From positions 1 to 64,000 of the forward strand of contig NZ_RCTZ02000005.1 of the NCBI RefSeq assembly GCF_003667315.2: 64,000 nt of DNA, in the 5' to 3' direction. The translations under genes and the position numbers were made by a program. A model generated the notes under the pieces. It saw nothing but the letters and a program-made list of their open reading frames with translations, did no database searches and was not told the DNA's origin. Below, in pieces: positions 18,616-27,456 of this stretch. Position 1 is the stretch's first letter. Each line of letters opens with the position of its first letter. The DNA is from Tropicibacter alexandrii (lineage in GTDB: Bacteria; Pseudomonadota; Alphaproteobacteria; Rhodobacterales; Rhodobacteraceae).

Positions 18616-19791
18616 ATGGCCATGGCACCGGTCCGCGAGGACGTCACCGTTCACCAGATGATCGACAACCCCTATCCGGTCTACCGGCAGATGCGGGCAG
18701 AGACCCCGGTCGTGCAGGTGCCCTCGGTCAAGCGCACGCTGTTGACCAAGGCCGCCGACTGTCGCCATGTGAAGGACCATCCGGAACTGTTCAGCTCGAA
18801 CGATCCGTCGACCCCGATGGAGAAGGCTTTCGAGGCGCATACCCTGATGCGCAAGGACGGCGCGGAACACCTCGCGGAACGCAATGCGATGATGCCGACC
18901 TTCAGCCCGCGCAACCTCAAGACCATCTGGGGCCCGATGTACGAGCGGCTCGCCGAGGAATATCTGGATCGGCTGCCCAAGACCGAGGTGATCGATCTGT
19001 TCCCGATGTTGGCGGGGCCCCTGGCCGCGCGCATCCTTGCCGAAACGATGGGCATGCCGGACGCCTCGGACGAGGAGATGCAGCATTGGTCGCAGGCTTT
19101 GATCGACGGGGCGGGCAATTTCGGCTGGTTCGACGAGCCGTTCGAACGTGTGGCCAAGGCCAATGTGGCGATGAATGCCAATATCGCGGCCAATGAAAAA
19201 CGTCTGCGGGATGCGCCCGACCAGTCGGCCCTGTCGGTCATGATTCACGCCGAAAACCCGATCCCGCGAAGCCAGATCGTTGCCAATATCAAGATCGCCA
19301 TCGGTGGCGGGATCAACGAACCGCGCGACGCGGCCTTGACCATCCTTTACGGCCTGCTCAGCAACCCCGGCCAACTTGAAGAGATCAAGGCCAGCGGCAA
19401 TTGGCAGGCGGCCTTCGAGGAGGGCGTGCGCTGGGTTGCGCCGATTCAGGTCTCCAGCCGTCTGGTGCTGGAGGACACGGAAATCCGGGGCTGCGACATC
19501 CCCAAGGGCACGGTGCTGATGACCTGTCAGGCCAGTGCCAACCACGACGAAGAGGTGTTCGAAGACGGGCACCTCTACAATGCTTTGCGCAAGCCCGCGC
19601 CGCATCAGAGCTTTGGGTCAGGGCCGCATCACTGCATGGGCACCCATATGGCGCGAATGATGGTCGGGCGGACGCTGATCCCGATGATCTTCGACAAGTT
19701 TCCGAACATGCGTCTGGTCGAGCCGGAAAGCGTGGTCTGGAAGGGGTTCGGATTTCGCGGACCGCTCAATCTTCCGGTGCGTCTGACCTGA
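18616..19791 (+). CDS. Cytochrome P450
   Basis: This is a soluble bacterial P450 of 391 residues. The heme-binding loop FGSGPHHCMGTHMARMM provides the cysteine ligand. The K-helix ExxR is EEGVRW, and the expected HDEEVF segment (ASANHDEEVF) precedes the heme loop. The I-helix reads AIGGGINEPRDAALT, so the usual acid-Thr pair of AGxDT is replaced by Ile-Asn before Glu-Pro. P450cin also has Asn in place of the Thr. No redox partner is nearby. Start 18616 follows GGGAGGAGC. The gene is probably controlled by the divergent LysR gene and overlaps the convergent CoA-transferase by 26 bases. The substrate is unknown. Confidence 0.92.
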   Translation: MAMAPVREDVTVHQMIDNPYPVYRQMRAETPVVQVPSVKRTLLTKAADCRHVKDHPELFSSNDPSTPMEKAFEAHTLMRKDGAEHLAERNAMMPTFSPRNLKTIWGPMYERLAEEYLDRLPKTEVIDLFPMLAGPLAARILAETMGMPDASDEEMQHWSQALIDGAGNFGWFDEPFERVAKANVAMNANIAANEKRLRDAPDQSALSVMIHAENPIPRSQIVANIKIAIGGGINEPRDAALTILYGLLSNPGQLEEIKASGNWQAAFEEGVRWVAPIQVSSRLVLEDTEIRGCDIPKGTVLMTCQASANHDEEVFEDGHLYNALRKPAPHQSFGSGPHHCMGTHMARMMVGRTLIPMIFDKFPNMRLVEPESVVWKGFGFRGPLNLPVRLT

Positions 19792-20866
19792 GCGCGGGCA
19801 CGGGGCCATAGGCGCGCGGCTCTCCGATGAACTGCGCCCCCGGCGCTGGCAGGTTGACCGGGCCGCCCGGTGTCTCCAGCGTGATCCTGCGCAGATGCGG
19901 ATGGGCCGCCAGTCCGGCCATGTCATTGACCGAGGCCAGCGCGATCCCGGCTTCGGTCAGGATCGAGATGGCGTCGGCGGCATCAAGACGGGCGAAGGCC
20001 TCTGCAACGATCCGGTCGGTCAGGTCGCGGTTCTCGACGCGGGCCAGATTGGTGGCGAGGCGCGGATCGGTGCCCATCCCGGCATCGCCGATGAACTGCG
20101 AACACAGCGCCCGCCACTCCCGATCCGACTGGATCGAGATCAGGATCGGCGCGCCGCTCTTCGGCTGGAATACGCCATAGGGCGCAATCGAGGGATGGGC
20201 GAGGCCGACGCGTTTCGGGCTCTTGCCGCCCTCGTGGTTCAACAGGGGCACGGTCAGCCATTCGGCCATGACGTCGAACATCGACACGGTGATATCCGCG
20301 CCCTCGCCGGTGATGCCGCGCCGGATCATCGCTTCGAGGATTGCGGCATGCGCCGTCGCCCCCGTGGCGATGTCCACGACCGATACGCCCACGCGCGACG
20401 GTTCGGATGGGCCGCCGGTGATCGAGCACAACCCGGATTCCGCCTGTATCAACAGGTCATAGGCCTTGCGGTCGGCCAAGGGGCCGTCGTCGCCATAGCC
20501 GGAGATGGAGCAGGTGATCAGCCGAGGATGCCGCGCGCGCAGATCGGCCGGGCCAAAGCCGAGGCGCGCCAATGCGCCCGGCTTCAGGTTCTGGATCAGC
20601 ACATCGGCGCCCGCGATCAGCTCGGTCAGGGCGGCCTTGCCCGCATCCGAGCCCAGATCGAGGCAGACACTTTCCTTGCCGCGGTTCAGCCAGACGAAAT
20701 AGCTCGATTGTCCGGCGGCCACGTCATCGTAGCCGCGCGCGAAATCGCCCTCGGGCCGTTCGACCTTGATGACCCGCGCGCCCGCGTCCGCCAACCGGGC
20801 CGAGGCAAAAGGGGCGGCCACGGCCTGTTCGACCGCCACGACGGTCACACCGTCGAGTGCGCGCAT
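19766..20866 (-). CDS. CaiB/BaiF-family (class III) CoA-transferase
   Basis: A 366-residue class III CoA-transferase. It shows the opening LDGVTVVAVEQAVAAPFASA, the CoA-proximal ARVIKVERPEGDFARGYD, NRGKESVCLDLGSDAGK and LIQNLKPGALARLG. The SGYGDDGPLADRKAYDLLIQ region has the catalytic aspartate of the family in YDLLIQAESGL. It transfers CoA between carboxylic acids. The start overlaps the stop of the acyl-CoA dehydrogenase gene (TGATG), so the two enzymes probably act in sequence: CoA activation and then oxidation of an unknown acid. Specificity cannot be inferred. Confidence 0.92.
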   Translation of the reverse strand: MRALDGVTVVAVEQAVAAPFASARLADAGARVIKVERPEGDFARGYDDVAAGQSSYFVWLNRGKESVCLDLGSDAGKAALTELIAGADVLIQNLKPGALARLGFGPADLRARHPRLITCSISGYGDDGPLADRKAYDLLIQAESGLCSITGGPSEPSRVGVSVVDIATGATAHAAILEAMIRRGITGEGADITVSMFDVMAEWLTVPLLNHEGGKSPKRVGLAHPSIAPYGVFQPKSGAPILISIQSDREWRALCSQFIGDAGMGTDPRLATNLARVENRDLTDRIVAEAFARLDAADAISILTEAGIALASVNDMAGLAAHPHLRRITLETPGGPVNLPAPGAQFIGEPRAYGPVPALRSDAPED

Positions 20867-22026
20867 CAGAACGACCTCGGCAGGCCAAGCACGTGTTCGG
20901 CCACGTAAGACAGGATCAGGTTGGTCGAGATCGGCGCAACTTGATACAGCCGCGTCTCGCGGAACTTGCGTTCGACGTCGTATTCGCAGGCGAAACCGAA
21001 CCCGCCATGGAATTGCAGGCAGGCATTCGCCGCTTCCCATGACGCCTTGGCCGCCAGCATCTTGGCCATGTTCGCCTCGGCCCCGCAGGGCTTGCCCGCA
21101 TCGTAGAGCGCGCAGGCCTGATAGCGCATCAGGTCGGCGGCGCGCACCTCGATATAGGCCTCGGCGATCGGGAATTGCACGCCTTGGTTCTGGCCGATGG
21201 GGCGGCCGAACACCTCGCGCTGGCTGACATACTCGGTCACCTTGTCGGTGAACCAGTAGCCGTCCCCGATGCATTCGGCGGCGATCAGCGCGCGCTCGGC
21301 GTTGAGCCCGGTGAGGATGTATTTGAAGCCCTGACCCTCTTCGCCGATCAGGTTCTCCGCCGGGATTTCCAGATTGTCGAAGAACAGTTCGTTGGTCTCG
21401 TGGTTGACCATGTTGGCGATGGGCTTGACGCTCATGCCGGATTGCATCGCCTGCTTGATGTCGACCAGAAAGATCGACAGGCCCTGCGATTTCTTCTTCA
21501 CCTCCGACAAGGGGGTCGTGCGCGCCAAGAGGATCATCAGGTCGGAATGTTGCACCCGGCTGATCCAGACCTTCTGCCCGTTGATGACGTAGCGGTCGCC
21601 TTTCTTGACTGCGGTCGTCTTCAACTGGGTCGTGTCCGTGCCCGTCGTCGGCTCTGTCACGCCCATCGATTGCAGGCGCAACTCGCCGCTGGCGAGTTTC
21701 GGCAGGATCTCGGCCTTCTGCCGGTCTGAGCCGTGGCGAACCAGCGTGTTCATGTTGTACATCTGGCCGTGACACGCGCCAGAATTGCCACCGGCGCGGT
21801 TGATCTCTTCCATGATGACGCTGGCCTCCAGCAGGCCAAGGCCCGACCCGCCGAATTCCTCGGGGATGAGCGCGGCCATCCATCCCTCGCGGGTCAGCGC
21901 ATCGACGAATGCCTCGGGATAGCCGCGCGCCTCGTCGACCTTGCGGTGATATTCGGGCGGAAACTGGGCGCAGAGGGCACGTACACCGTCGCGGATATCC
22001 GTGTAGGGATCGTCGATCATCATCAT
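20866..22026 (-). CDS. Acyl-CoA dehydrogenase
   Basis: This flavoenzyme of 386 residues has the full ACAD layout. The N-terminal helical domain contains LIPEEFGGSGLGLLEASVIMEE. The middle beta-domain has QSMGVTEPTTGTDTTQLKTTA and the substrate-binding VINGQKVWISRVQHSD. The C-terminal domain ends in LQFHGGFGFACEYDVERKFRE, with the catalytic glutamate in CEY. Three ATG codons in a row start the gene (22026, 22023, 22020) after GGAAGG. It sits between the M20 hydrolase and the CoA-transferase on one strand, probably a single operon. Confidence 0.93.
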   Translation of the reverse strand: MMMIDDPYTDIRDGVRALCAQFPPEYHRKVDEARGYPEAFVDALTREGWMAALIPEEFGGSGLGLLEASVIMEEINRAGGNSGACHGQMYNMNTLVRHGSDRQKAEILPKLASGELRLQSMGVTEPTTGTDTTQLKTTAVKKGDRYVINGQKVWISRVQHSDLMILLARTTPLSEVKKKSQGLSIFLVDIKQAMQSGMSVKPIANMVNHETNELFFDNLEIPAENLIGEEGQGFKYILTGLNAERALIAAECIGDGYWFTDKVTEYVSQREVFGRPIGQNQGVQFPIAEAYIEVRAADLMRYQACALYDAGKPCGAEANMAKMLAAKASWEAANACLQFHGGFGFACEYDVERKFRETRLYQVAPISTNLILSYVAEHVLGLPRSF

Positions 22027-22086
22027 CTCGGATGGCCTTCCTTGAAACCGTTTCCCTGAGGTAGCCAAAGCCGTGACGAGACGCAA

Positions 22087-23244
22087 TCAGCCGAGCACAT
22101 TGCGGAGGCAGCGACCGAACAGGCGCACGCCGTCGGGGATCAGCGCATCGGGAAAGTCGTAGTCGGGATTGTGCAGGGCGGGCGTGGTTTCGCCCGCGCC
22201 AAGCAGCACCATGGCGGATTTCGAACAACTGCCGAAGCGCCCGAAATCCTCGGAGGCGCGCATCGGCAACGGCATGTTTGCTTCGGGGAAGGCCTCGTCC
22301 TCGATGGCGCGCCGAAAGATGTCGACCGCCTCGGGGTGGTTTTCGCAATGCGCAAAGATGTCATGATATCCGATGGTGACGGACAGGTTGTCCGGACGCG
22401 CCGCATCTGTGATCTCGCTCTCCGCTGCCTGAACCAGTGCCGCCATGCGGTCGTCGCGTTGTGTGCGCAAGGTCAGCCAAAGTTCGGCCCGTCCGGGGGC
22501 AATGCCAAAGGCCGGCTCCCCGATGCGCACATGGGTGATCGTCACCAGAGAGAACTCCGGATCAGAGGGCGTGCCGCCCTTGCCCAAGGCGGTCAGGCGA
22601 GTGATCAGCCGCGCGATGGCAGGCGCGGGCGAGACGCCGGTTTCGGGTTGGGACGCATGGGCCGTGCGCCCTTCGAGGATCAGTTTCATCCCGCGAGACG
22701 CGCAGTTCATCACCCCGGACGTGATCGCCACATGGCCCAGCGGCAGACCGGGAAAGTTGTGCAACGCGAGGGAGATATCCGGCTGGATCTGGTCGAATTT
22801 CGGGTCCGAGATGACTGCGGCGGCGCCGGCGCCGGTTTCCTCTGCGGGTTGGAACAGCACGATGGCACGTCCCGAGGCGGGACGGTTTCGACCCAGATGT
22901 TTCGCCAGCCCGAGCACGATGGCCATGTGTCCGTCATGCCCGCACAGATGCGCCTTGCCGGGGGTGGTCGACCTGTAGGGTGCCGTGCCGGTTTCGAAGA
23001 TCGGCAAACCGTCCAGTTCGCAGCGGATCATGATGCTTGGACCGGGGCGCGCGCCGGCATATATCGCCGCCACGCCGCTGCCGCCCAAGCCGGTGATCAG
23101 GCTGTCGGGGCCGGTTTCGGCGAGGGCCTCTGCAACGGTGGCCGCGGTCGCGGCTTCGTCCCCGGACAGGTCTGGCGCACGGTGAAGATCGCGTCGCAAG
23201 GCGGTCAAAGCATCGAGGTCCTGCGGGGTCAACGACATGGTCAT
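22087..23244 (-). CDS. M20-family amidohydrolase/peptidase
   Basis: The product has 385 residues and the dizinc M20 layout. The metal-binding site is HLCGHDGHMA, the catalytic and metal glutamates are in FQPAEETGAGA, and a C-terminal histidine lies in PALHNPDYDFPD. Between them lies a dimerisation (lid) domain of about 110 residues. It resembles hippurate, IAA-amino-acid or N-acyl amino acid hydrolases that release a carboxylic acid from an amide. It is the first gene of a set with the acyl-CoA dehydrogenase and CoA-transferase, which suggests hydrolysis of an amide followed by CoA activation of the acid. Confidence 0.92.
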   Translation of the reverse strand: MTMSLTPQDLDALTALRRDLHRAPDLSGDEAATAATVAEALAETGPDSLITGLGGSGVAAIYAGARPGPSIMIRCELDGLPIFETGTAPYRSTTPGKAHLCGHDGHMAIVLGLAKHLGRNRPASGRAIVLFQPAEETGAGAAAVISDPKFDQIQPDISLALHNFPGLPLGHVAITSGVMNCASRGMKLILEGRTAHASQPETGVSPAPAIARLITRLTALGKGGTPSDPEFSLVTITHVRIGEPAFGIAPGRAELWLTLRTQRDDRMAALVQAAESEITDAARPDNLSVTIGYHDIFAHCENHPEAVDIFRRAIEDEAFPEANMPLPMRASEDFGRFGSCSKSAMVLLGAGETTPALHNPDYDFPDALIPDGVRLFGRCLRNVLG

Positions 23245-23312
23245 GCTGCTCTCCGGGATTTGTCTGTCCCGTCTGTAGCATGCGCGATCCGGCTGACCAA
23301 TGCGCGCGGGGG

Positions 23313-24542
23313 CTAGAAGAACTCCATGGCGAGCAGTTCGTCCTTGTCAGCCGCGTTCGTGCCCGAGGCGGACTGGTGGGCGGCCCGCTGCGATTGCATG
23401 ACATAGCGTTCGGACATGTCCTGCATCAGGTCGCTCAGCGCGGCAGGATCGATATCGGGTCCGTTCGAGGCAATATGCGACAGTCGGTCGACAGAGCCGA
23501 TGATCCCCTCCATCTGCTGTCGGACGATGTCCTGAAACTGGATCGTGGCGAGGGCCGCAAGGATTTCCGTCTGAATCTCGCTTCCGGCCGCGTTCTGACG
23601 GCGCAACGTCTCCTGCTCTTTCTCGATCAGTTCCGAGAATTCGCGGGCCAGTGCGGCCAGCTTGCCCCGCGCGTCGTCGAGAACCGCCCGCTGCAGTTCC
23701 AGCTTGTCCTCGATATTGTCCTCGGGAGACGCGCCTTCGCCGTTCGTACCGCTTGAGAACCTGTCCAGAACCGTGCGCGCGCTGGAAATCAGCGGTTCCA
23801 GCCGGACCGTCAACCCTTGGGTTTCGTTGGCCATCTTGCGGATTTCCCCGGCGATCACCGTGAAACCCGCGCCGTGATCCCCGGCCCGCGCCGCCTCGAT
23901 CTCGGCATTGATGGCGAGGATGTTGATCGCCTTGGCGATGCTGCCGATATGCTCGACCTCCTTGCGCAGGTTGCTGACCGTCGTGTGCACGGTGCCAAGC
24001 GCCTGACGCGACAGGGTCATCACCTCGGTCACCACCTGGCTGGAATCCTGCGCCTGTTGAATGGCGGCGTCGAGATCGCGCCGTTCGGTTTCGTGCCGCG
24101 CGGCGAGGTATTCGACGCGTTCGACCCAAGCCAGTGCCTCGGTGCTCTTGGCGTTGAGGTGAACCATGCGGTCTTCGATGGCGGTCAGTCTCTGGACGAA
24201 GGACGTGCTGGCCCCCTCGGTGTCGCCGATCACGTTGCGGGCCTGATTGGCCAAAATCTGGCAAATCTGCGGAAGATCCCGGGCCCAGGGGGCAGTGTCC
24301 GGCGCAGGGGCGCTGACCGGAACCTGCCAGGTGTCCGTTGGGTCGTCGTCGGCCGCAGTATCGGTTTCGCCGGTGGCGGGCTCAGGCACGCGCGCCGGGG
24401 CGAGTTGGCCCAGCGCGTGGTTCAGGCCCACGATCGACAGGGCCAAAGCCGCGCCCAGCCCGGGTATCTGCCCGACCGACAGCAGGAAAAACGCGGCTTC
24501 CGTGATCGCCATCAGGATCGACGTTCTGACGATGAATGTCAT
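23313..24542 (-). CDS. Short membrane chemoreceptor-like protein at the end of the che operon
   Basis: The protein has 409 residues. Two closely spaced N-terminal transmembrane helices (residues about 6-46) leave no room for a periplasmic sensor domain. A cytoplasmic linker and a receptor-like coiled-coil follow, with the tip NILAINAEIEAARAGDHGAGF and VIAGEIRKMANET. After the coiled coil it diverges from normal receptors, with a segment ATIQFQDIVRQQMEGI that resembles sequences in CheZ- and PilJ-type proteins. No HAMP domain or CheR-binding pentapeptide is visible. It lies 15 bases after the second cheY and is the last gene of the operon. Its input may be membrane state or a partner protein. 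Confidence 0.82.
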   Translation of the reverse strand: MTFIVRTSILMAITEAAFFLLSVGQIPGLGAALALSIVGLNHALGQLAPARVPEPATGETDTAADDDPTDTWQVPVSAPAPDTAPWARDLPQICQILANQARNVIGDTEGASTSFVQRLTAIEDRMVHLNAKSTEALAWVERVEYLAARHETERRDLDAAIQQAQDSSQVVTEVMTLSRQALGTVHTTVSNLRKEVEHIGSIAKAINILAINAEIEAARAGDHGAGFTVIAGEIRKMANETQGLTVRLEPLISSARTVLDRFSSGTNGEGASPEDNIEDKLELQRAVLDDARGKLAALAREFSELIEKEQETLRRQNAAGSEIQTEILAALATIQFQDIVRQQMEGIIGSVDRLSHIASNGPDIDPAALSDLMQDMSERYVMQSQRAAHQSASGTNAADKDELLAMEFF

Positions 24543-24557
24543 GGCGTATCTTCCCCT

Positions 24558-24929
24558 TCAGCCGTTGGGGAGCAGTTTCTTCAGCGCCCCCTGAAGCTGG
24601 ACCGGGTCGGCGGGCTTTACCAGCCAACCCGTCGCACCGGCCGACTTGGCCTCGTCCCGCCGCTCGCGCTGCGACTCGGTGGTCAGCACCAGCATCGGTG
24701 TGAAGCGGTGTTTCGGGCTGCCGCGCAGCGCGCGTATCAAATCGGCGCCATTCTTGCCCGGCATGTTGAAATCGGTGATCATCAGGTTGAAGGAAAGGCC
24801 CCCCTGCACCTTCTTGAAAGCGTCTTCTGCGCTGATGGCCGTGGCCACCTGATAGCCGAAGCGTTGCAACATCTGGCTCATGCTCATCAGCACCGTCGAA
24901 CTGTCATCGACAAGGAGTATCGTGCTCAT
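24558..24929 (-). CDS. cheY: CheY-like single-domain response regulator (second copy)
   Basis: The 123-residue product is a receiver domain alone. The acidic pair is in ILLVDDSSTVL, the phospho-acceptor aspartate in LMITDFNMPGKNGADLI, Ser/Thr in LVLTTES and lysine in WLVKPADP. There is no output domain. It lies between the STAS gene and the membrane receptor-like gene and would be phosphorylated by the operon's CheA. Whether it acts as an output or as a phosphate sink relative to the other CheY is unknown. Confidence 0.92.
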   Translation of the reverse strand: MSTILLVDDSSTVLMSMSQMLQRFGYQVATAISAEDAFKKVQGGLSFNLMITDFNMPGKNGADLIRALRGSPKHRFTPMLVLTTESQRERRDEAKSAGATGWLVKPADPVQLQGALKKLLPNG

Positions 24930-24940
24930 CTCGTTCCTTC

Positions 24941-25186
24941 CTACGTGGGGGCGACCGTCAGGGTGCCGGTCAGCAAACCGGTCCAGTCAGAGCGTCCTTC
25001 CGTTCCGACGATGCGGGGACGTGTCGCCAAAAGCACCTGCAATATGGCCGTGTGGGCGTGGCCGACAGCGCTTAGATCGACGACGGGATCGTCCTGCGCA
25101 CAGATCCATGCATACAGGTCCTCGGCTTCGACGATCTCGCAATGGCCGGTCAGGGTTGCGCGGCCGTCCTTCAGGTCCAGCGGCAT
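24941..25186 (-). CDS. Small STAS-like protein in the che operon
   Basis: This 81-residue protein (MPLDLKDGRATLTGHCEIVE at its start) has the beta-alpha pattern of a STAS/MlaB-like domain: a paired strand, then VVDLSAVGHAHTAILQVLLA where STAS proteins have the DLS..xxDSxG region. The usual phosphorylatable Ser is not obvious; the position reads Ala-His-Thr. It starts 16 bases inside the cheA 3' end and ends 11 bases before cheY, so it is a true operon member. STAS domains mediate protein contacts in stress and partner-switch signalling. The family assignment is by pattern only. Confidence 0.7.
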   Translation of the reverse strand: MPLDLKDGRATLTGHCEIVEAEDLYAWICAQDDPVVDLSAVGHAHTAILQVLLATRPRIVGTEGRSDWTGLLTGTLTVAPT

Positions 25187-27456
25187 CGGATCACCTCCGC
25201 CAGATTGAGGGCAAGCAGGACCGATCCGTCGCCCAGCAAGGCGGTCCCCGAGAAACATTCGGAATGACGCAAAAGGCCCTCCATGGGTTTGACGATCGCA
25301 TCCACGCCGGCATGGAACCGATCCACGACCAGCCCAACCTCGTTCCCGTCCACCTCTACGACCATGAGGTTGATATCGCGTTTAGACGTGTCCGGCGGGC
25401 AGCCGAAAAGGTCGCGCAGATGCAACAGCGGGATCATCCGCTGGCGCAGCAGAACGGTTTCGTTGTCGCGGTGGCGGTGAATCCGGTCTCGTGGCAGGCG
25501 CTGGCTTTCGACGACGGCATCGACCGAAACGCCGTAGTAGCCGCCATCGACCTCGATCATCATCAGGCGCTGGACCGCCATGGACAAGGGCAAGGCGATG
25601 CGGACGGTGGTGCCTTGGCCTGCGGTGCTGTTCAGGGAAATCGTGCCGCCGATCCGGCGGACCATGCTGGCGACGACATCCATGCCGACGCCGCGCCCCG
25701 ACAGGTCCGATATCTGCTCCTTCGTCGACAGGCCGGGTGCCATGACCAACTGCAACGCCGTCGCGTCCGCCATGGCCGACAGGGTGTCGGCATCGACCAA
25801 CCCCTTTTCCAAGGCCTTCGCCCGGACGCGATCGAGGTCGATCCCCCGCCCGTCGTCGCTGACCTCGATGATGACGCTGTCATCCTGCTGGTAGGCCTTC
25901 AGGCGGATTGTGCCCTCGTCAGACTTGCCCGAGGCGCGGCGGTCTGCGACCGTCTCCAGCCCATGATCCACCGCGTTGCGGATCAGGTGAACCATCGGGT
26001 CGGCCAGTTCCTCGACCACGGATTTGTCGGCCTCGGTATCCTCGCCCTCGACCACCAGTCGGATGCGTTTGTCCAGCTTGCGCGACAGGTCGCGCACAAG
26101 CCGGTTGAACCGCCCGAAAACCGTGCCGACCGGCACCATCCGCACCTTCATCACGGCGGTCTGCAATTCGTCGGCAATGCGGTTGATCACGTCATGCTGG
26201 CTCTTGATTTCGCGGGCCAGCGTCTTGCTTGGTACACCTTGTTCGGCGCGGCGGGCGAGGAAGGGCAGGGCGTTCTTGGCAACGATCAACTCGCCCGCGA
26301 GGTTCATGAGCATGTCGATCCTGTCGGCATCGACCCGGATGGAGATCGCCTTGCGACTTTCGGTCTTCGGCTCGACCGGGCCCAGATCGGGTTCGAGGTC
26401 GGGCTGCGGCTCGTTCGGCGCTGCGGGCTGGGCAAGCTGCGTGCCCAACGCCTCGGCGAGGCCATCGAGGCGCGTTTCGGCCTCTGGGGCCTCGGGGTCG
26501 AGCCCGGTCAGGCTGGCGCGGATGTCTTGCAGCGCGCCGGTATCGCAGCGCCGGGCGATGGCGATCAGCATACGGCGGGCGACCGCGATGCGTGCGGGCG
26601 CGGTCTGCTCGGCGCCCTGCGCGGCCAGCAGCCGCCGTTGAGAGCCGATCAGGTCACGCGCGAGCGCCAGCGTATCGCCATCGATCTCGGACCGGGCTGT
26701 TGCGTCCGTGCTCAGCCGGGTTAGCTGGACCTGATCCTCGACATACAGGAAATGCGCGCGCAGGGCGACTTCGTCTGCGCAGGCCACCGCCGCGAACCCC
26801 AGTCGCGCCTCGAACGGATCCATCCGGCCCGGCTCCGGCCAGACCTCCGGCGCGACCGTGCCAACCCATCGCAGACCGGGGGTGTTCATCACCGTCAAAA
26901 GCGGGTCATCGCCGGAATAGAAGGCGTTCGCATCGGGCGTATAGTCGATCCGCCAGCATTCGGGTTCCCCGGCGCAGCGCTGCTTGTCCTCGGTGGCCAT
27001 ATCGTCCGGCCAGACGCCGGTGGCAGGGGGCGGGGCCGCGCCCCCCGGCGTGTCGGTGCGCGTATCGCTGTCCTCGGTCAGCGGTTGGCGCAATTTCGCC
27101 GCGAGCCGATCCGCGCTGGCATCGGCGCCATCGGCGAGCTCCTGATGCGCTTCGAGTTGGTCCAGCCAGTCCGAAACCTGATCCAGCAGCATCAACAGCA
27201 TGTCCGCAAGATCCGGGGTGAATGGCACGTCGCCCTCGCGCACCGCGTCCAGCAGGTCCTCGCCCGCATGCACGGCCTTGGTGAAGGGCGCGATCTCGAA
27301 CAGGCCGGACGCCCCCTTGATCGTGTGTACGGCGCGGAACAGCGCCGCAAGATGGTTTTTGTCCGCAGGCGCGGCCTCCAGCGCGAGCAGCGCCAGCGAG
27401 GCCTCCTCCAGCAAGCTGCGGCCTTCGGTCAGAAATTGTTCGAGCAAGGGGTTCAT
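25171..27456 (-). CDS. cheA: Chemotaxis histidine kinase CheA
   Basis: CheA of 761 residues. P1/HPt has the phosphorylated His44 in LFRAVHTIKGASGLF. Residues of about 130-330 are not a standard P2 and contain a segment (DPLLTVMNTPGLRWVGTVAP) like a regulatory domain seen in some CheA variants. P3 dimerisation starts near VDADRIDMLMNLAGELIVAKNA. The P4 ATPase has HLIRNAVDHGLE, DDGRGIDLDRVR and GRGVGMDVV. P5, CheW-like, is at the C-terminus. It autophosphorylates and donates to the two CheY proteins and CheB. The start overlaps the preceding cheY stop (ATGA). Confidence 0.95.
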   Translation of the reverse strand: MNPLLEQFLTEGRSLLEEASLALLALEAAPADKNHLAALFRAVHTIKGASGLFEIAPFTKAVHAGEDLLDAVREGDVPFTPDLADMLLMLLDQVSDWLDQLEAHQELADGADASADRLAAKLRQPLTEDSDTRTDTPGGAAPPPATGVWPDDMATEDKQRCAGEPECWRIDYTPDANAFYSGDDPLLTVMNTPGLRWVGTVAPEVWPEPGRMDPFEARLGFAAVACADEVALRAHFLYVEDQVQLTRLSTDATARSEIDGDTLALARDLIGSQRRLLAAQGAEQTAPARIAVARRMLIAIARRCDTGALQDIRASLTGLDPEAPEAETRLDGLAEALGTQLAQPAAPNEPQPDLEPDLGPVEPKTESRKAISIRVDADRIDMLMNLAGELIVAKNALPFLARRAEQGVPSKTLAREIKSQHDVINRIADELQTAVMKVRMVPVGTVFGRFNRLVRDLSRKLDKRIRLVVEGEDTEADKSVVEELADPMVHLIRNAVDHGLETVADRRASGKSDEGTIRLKAYQQDDSVIIEVSDDGRGIDLDRVRAKALEKGLVDADTLSAMADATALQLVMAPGLSTKEQISDLSGRGVGMDVVASMVRRIGGTISLNSTAGQGTTVRIALPLSMAVQRLMMIEVDGGYYGVSVDAVVESQRLPRDRIHRHRDNETVLLRQRMIPLLHLRDLFGCPPDTSKRDINLMVVEVDGNEVGLVVDRFHAGVDAIVKPMEGLLRHSECFSGTALLGDGSVLLALNLAEVIRCRWT

